Below are positions 8,355-10,582 of a DNA stretch of 10,582 nucleotides, in pieces. This stretch comes from Verrucomicrobiales bacterium (GTDB lineage Bacteria; Verrucomicrobiota; Verrucomicrobiia; Verrucomicrobiales; Akkermansiaceae): NCBI GenBank assembly GCA_003527555.1, contig DPWT01000179.1, positions 1 through 10,582 on the forward strand. The letters run 5' to 3'. The notes below the pieces were generated by a model that made no database searches, was not told the DNA's origin, and worked only from the letters and a program-made list of their open reading frames with translations. A program made the position numbers and the translations under genes. Numbering within the stretch: the first letter of the stretch is position 1; each line of letters begins with the position of its first letter.

Positions 8355-9482
8355 TTAGTTGTTAATGAGCGTATCGGTCGTAGTGGCCACTATTTGTTGC
8401 ATTACCTTTTTTTGATCTTCAATGGACTGCACAAGTTTGAACTGTGTTCGACAGCGGTCAAGATTATGTCTTTCGCGATGGGTTTTGAAATAGACGTCAC
8501 CTTGAAGGTAGTCAGTGAGGAAGCGAAGACCGGTTTCCAGAGCGATAAGTTTTCCGGAAAACGGGAGGTATTCTATTTCCTTGGGAACCAGCATCGAGCC
8601 AGCTGCCGAGAGGTATCCTAGGGTGAGCGCCTCGAACATGCCGATATCCATGGAGATCTTAGATAGATCAAGCTCGTCTTCGGCGCCTGTATTAGTTGCC
8701 GTGCGGACCATGTCGCCAAAGTCGTAGAGGGCTATTCCCGGCATGACGGTATCCAGATCGATCACGCAGATGCCCTCGCCAGTGTCATCGTCGATCATGA
8801 CGTTGTTTAGCTTGGTGTCGTTATGGGTGATGCGTTCGGGTAGGTCTCCAGAAGCCTGTAGGTCGAGCAGAACGTCCACCACCGATTCGTGGTCCTTGGC
8901 GAATGCGAGTTCCTCTTGTGCCGATGCAACTCGCTCGCAGCAGTCTATGTCAGCTGCTTTCAGTAGGGCATCAAACCTCGATCGGGTGTGATGAAAATTT
9001 GGGATAGTCTCGTGTAGGCGAGGGGAGGGGAGATCAGCTAGCTGGCACTGGAACTGACCAAAAGCACGCGCGGCCTGATACGCCTGATCCGTTGATTCAA
9101 TGATGTCGTAGGTCTTTGCGTTTTCGATAAAAATATAAGCACGCCAGTAGAGTCCGTCGGTATCGATCAGAATGTTATCCCCCTCAATCGTCGGTATCAA
9201 GGTGAGTGTGCATCGATCGATGTCAGAGGTGTTATCTTGTTCGAGCTTGTTGTGAATGTGCCGTGTCACACGGGTGATGTTTTCTACCAGTGCCACTGGG
9301 TTCTTGAAGATCTCGTGGTTGATCCTTTGGAAAATATATCGAGCAGTCTGATCGCTTTGTTTGATCGACACGGCGTAAGTGTCATTAATATGGCCGCTGC
9401 CATAGGGTTCGCCGTCTATAAACTCACCGTTGAGGGCAAATTTGGACGCGACGTTCTTGAGCGTGTTGTGGATGCTGTCCAT
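8355..9482 (-). CDS. nahK: N-acetylhexosamine 1-kinase-like phosphotransferase (APH/choline-kinase fold)
   Basis: This looks like a NahK-type kinase (long annotated as 'mucin desulfatase'), which phosphorylates GlcNAc or GalNAc at C1. The resemblance to Bifidobacterium NahK as I recall it runs end to end: EPYGSGHINDTY (25-36) for the nucleotide loop, RYIFQRIN (48-55), the catalytic THNDTKLNNVMI (219-230, Asp222 the likely base), the metal-binding VIDLDTVMPG (240-249), DFGDMVR (254-260), LPFSGKLIALETGLRFLTDYLQGDVYF (306-332), and HNLDRCRTQFKLV (339-351). The length of 375 is near the family's roughly 360. It is the last gene of the nagB cluster, beginning 49 nt after nagB across a palindromic repeat cluster, with no SD motif. 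The APH fold and kinase activity are well supported. The exact sugar is inferred from family resemblance and from its neighbour nagB; the gene symbol is given on that basis. Confidence 0.8.
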   Translation of the reverse strand: MDSIHNTLKNVASKFALNGEFIDGEPYGSGHINDTYAVSIKQSDQTARYIFQRINHEIFKNPVALVENITRVTRHIHNKLEQDNTSDIDRCTLTLIPTIEGDNILIDTDGLYWRAYIFIENAKTYDIIESTDQAYQAARAFGQFQCQLADLPSPRLHETIPNFHHTRSRFDALLKAADIDCCERVASAQEELAFAKDHESVVDVLLDLQASGDLPERITHNDTKLNNVMIDDDTGEGICVIDLDTVMPGIALYDFGDMVRTATNTGAEDELDLSKISMDIGMFEALTLGYLSAAGSMLVPKEIEYLPFSGKLIALETGLRFLTDYLQGDVYFKTHRERHNLDRCRTQFKLVQSIEDQKKVMQQIVATTTDTLINN

Positions 9483-9491
9483 GTGACCGGA

Positions 9492-9548
9492 GGCAGGCTT
9501 GCCTATGTGCCGTGGCAGGCTTGCCTATTTGTTAGGCATCTGCCTGCC
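9492..9548. repeat. Cluster of three short palindromic repeats between nagB and the kinase gene
   Basis: GGCAGGCTTGCCTAT occurs twice as exact direct copies (9492-9506 and 9514-9528) with a 22-nt period. A third, inverted and near-identical copy, GGCAGGC-AGA-TGCCTA on the minus strand (9533-9548), forms the last codons and stop of nagB. The inverted copy can pair with the nearer direct copy as a 7-bp plus 6-bp stem with a small internal loop (1 by 3 nt) and a 5-nt apical loop, or alternatively with the farther copy. No U-tract follows on either strand, so it is not a standard terminator. It resembles a REP-like element and lies directly before the kinase start. Whether it occurs elsewhere in the genome cannot be seen; no other copy lies in this window. 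Confidence 0.85.
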
Positions 9549-10320
9549 AATCTGGTTTGCCGTCGTATGTCCAGCGATAGTAGTCGGCCAGACGTAAGTT
9601 GGCCGCCGCCGCTTCATCAATAAAGATTTTTGCGGTCGGATGATGCTGCAGGATCGATGCTGGCACCATGGATGATACAGATCCTTCAACCATCGCTGCC
9701 ACAGCTTCTGCTTTCCCTTCTCCAAAGGCGAGCATGAGATTCATGCGTGCGTCCATGATCGTGCCAATCCCCATCGTGATACAGTGGCGGGGGACCTGGG
9801 ATTCATCACCTTCGAAAAAACGTGCGTTGTCGGCCACGGTTTGGCGCGTTAGGGTTTTGATGCGGGTGCGTGAAGCAAATGATGAAGTGGGTTCGTTGAA
9901 GCCGACGTGGCCATCAGAGCCGATGCCTAACACTTGGAGGTCGATGCCTCCGACATCTTCGATTGTTTTTTCGTATGCTGTGCAGGTGAGAGGAACGTCT
10001 GCAGTCATTCCGTCGGGGATGTGGACATTGTTGGCATTGATATTGATGTGGTTAAAGAGGTTGTCCCACATGAAGCGGTAATAGGATTGCTCATGTTCCT
10101 TTGGCAGTCCGATATACTCATCGAGATTAAAAGTGGTCACCGCACTAAAGTCCAATCCTTCCTCGTTGTGCATGCGGATGAGTTCCTTGTAGAGCTTCAA
10201 TGGTGTGCTGCCGGTCGCCATACCTATCACGGCGTTTGGCTTTTCGCGCACCAGTCGTGCGATGACTCTTGCTGCGGCTGTGCTGCCAGTTTCAGCATCG
10301 TTATTTATAATAATTTCCAT
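9532..10320 (-). CDS. nagB: Glucosamine-6-phosphate deaminase NagB
   Basis: This enzyme converts glucosamine 6-phosphate to fructose 6-phosphate and ammonia, sending amino sugars into glycolysis. Visible motifs are the phosphate-binding GMATGSTPLKLY (33-44), the catalytic TFNLDEYIGL (63-72, Asp67 equivalent to E. coli Asp72), and GIGSDGHVGFNEP (132-144) with Asp136, His138 and Glu143 equivalent to E. coli Asp141, His143 and Glu148. Ser146, Arg153 and Lys155 align with residues I recall as part of the E. coli GlcNAc-6-P allosteric site, so allosteric control is possible. At 262 residues it is of normal length (E. coli 266). The ATG overlaps the stop of the upstream gene by one base (TAATG) with no SD, which points to translational coupling. 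Its last codons (Gln-Ala-Asp-Ala-stop) lie within a palindromic repeat shared with the gap before the kinase gene. Confidence 0.96.
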   Translation of the reverse strand: MEIIINNDAETGSTAAARVIARLVREKPNAVIGMATGSTPLKLYKELIRMHNEEGLDFSAVTTFNLDEYIGLPKEHEQSYYRFMWDNLFNHININANNVHIPDGMTADVPLTCTAYEKTIEDVGGIDLQVLGIGSDGHVGFNEPTSSFASRTRIKTLTRQTVADNARFFEGDESQVPRHCITMGIGTIMDARMNLMLAFGEGKAEAVAAMVEGSVSSMVPASILQHHPTAKIFIDEAAAANLRLADYYRWTYDGKPDWQADA

Positions 10321-10582
10321 TAGAGGATTTCTTTGAGGTTGTCAGTGAGCGTCAACATTGTTCCTGTGTCGAGGCATTGGCGAATTGTTTTGTTTTCCCA
10401 GCGGCTCAGACGGTAAAGAGTAGCAAATTTGAAATCAGGGGCGGCACCACCTTGACCGCCGACGAGTTCTCCACCACGCCGGACGTTGTCCTGCATCCAT
10501 GATGGGAGGAGTAGGTGATATGGGTTACGCGCTACTTCCTCGGTATGCAAAGATGTGGCAGCAACGAGGTCGGCAAGTAATT
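10320..10582 (-). CDS. C-terminal fragment of an unidentified protein, possibly a PIG-L/LmbE-type deacetylase
   Basis: This is an open frame that enters from the right edge and runs 86 codons to a TAA, so only the C-terminus is visible. A TTG near 10550 could be read as a start, but the frame continues upstream of it without a stop, so I treat the gene as truncated by the window. The tail has a conserved look: SLHTEEVARNPYHLLLPSWM, then DNVRRGGELVGGQGGAAPDF, then FATLYRLSRW. The RRGGELVGGQ stretch followed by an aromatic segment recalls the ends of PIG-L/LmbE N-acetylglucosaminyl deacetylases, but the catalytic region is outside the window and I cannot confirm it. Its stop overlaps the nagB start by one base, so the two are tightly coupled and a role in amino-sugar metabolism is likely. 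Confidence 0.7.
   Translation of the reverse strand, partial: LLADLVAATSLHTEEVARNPYHLLLPSWMQDNVRRGGELVGGQGGAAPDFKFATLYRLSRWENKTIRQCLDTGTMLTLTDNLKEIL

Noticed and set aside
9934..10323. 129-codon plus-strand open frame opposite nagB.
   Set aside because: It lies antisense to the conserved NagB catalytic region. It is Val/Cys/Asp-rich shadow sequence with no domain and no independent support.

Overview
The window reads as ordinary chromosome from a Gram-negative bacterium. The best guess is Verrucomicrobia (Akkermansiaceae/Rubritalea-like). This rests on the overall flavour of the ClpP, ClpX and trigger factor proteins and on a GlcNAc/GalNAc 1-kinase-like gene beside nagB. It is an inference from memory of these families, not a database result. 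Six starts have enough upstream sequence to judge, and none has a recognisable Shine-Dalgarno motif, which would fit a lineage that initiates translation largely without SD pairing.

Layout. Positions 6-4439 (+) hold a two-gene RND efflux module: a membrane-fusion (periplasmic adaptor) protein followed 6 nt later by a 1069-residue inner-membrane RND pump. No outer-membrane TolC-like channel or regulator lies in the window. A tRNA-Leu(CAG) with encoded CCA follows at 4485-4571 (+). From about 4735 to the right end everything is on the minus strand. Read in transcription order (right to left) this is: the C-terminal part of an unidentified protein (possibly a PIG-L/LmbE-type deacetylase), nagB (glucosamine-6-phosphate deaminase), an N-acetylhexosamine 1-kinase-like gene, a 205-nt gap with a possible promoter, then tig (trigger factor), clpP and clpX.

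How they work together. tig-clpP-clpX is the classic protein-quality-control cluster: a nascent-chain chaperone, the serine protease chamber, and its AAA+ unfoldase. A strong stem-loop with a U-rich tail sits between clpP and clpX and probably lowers or uncouples clpX transcription. The rightmost three genes look like an amino-sugar salvage operon. The unidentified gene and nagB overlap by one base (TAATG). nagB and the kinase are separated by 49 nt containing a small cluster of near-identical palindromic repeats that reaches into the end of nagB.

Nothing here is a clearly new system. The most interesting points are the palindromic repeat cluster between nagB and the kinase, the odd pairing of a C1 sugar kinase with a C6-phosphate deaminase, an apparent insertion in the pump's periplasmic domain, and the general lack of SD sequences.
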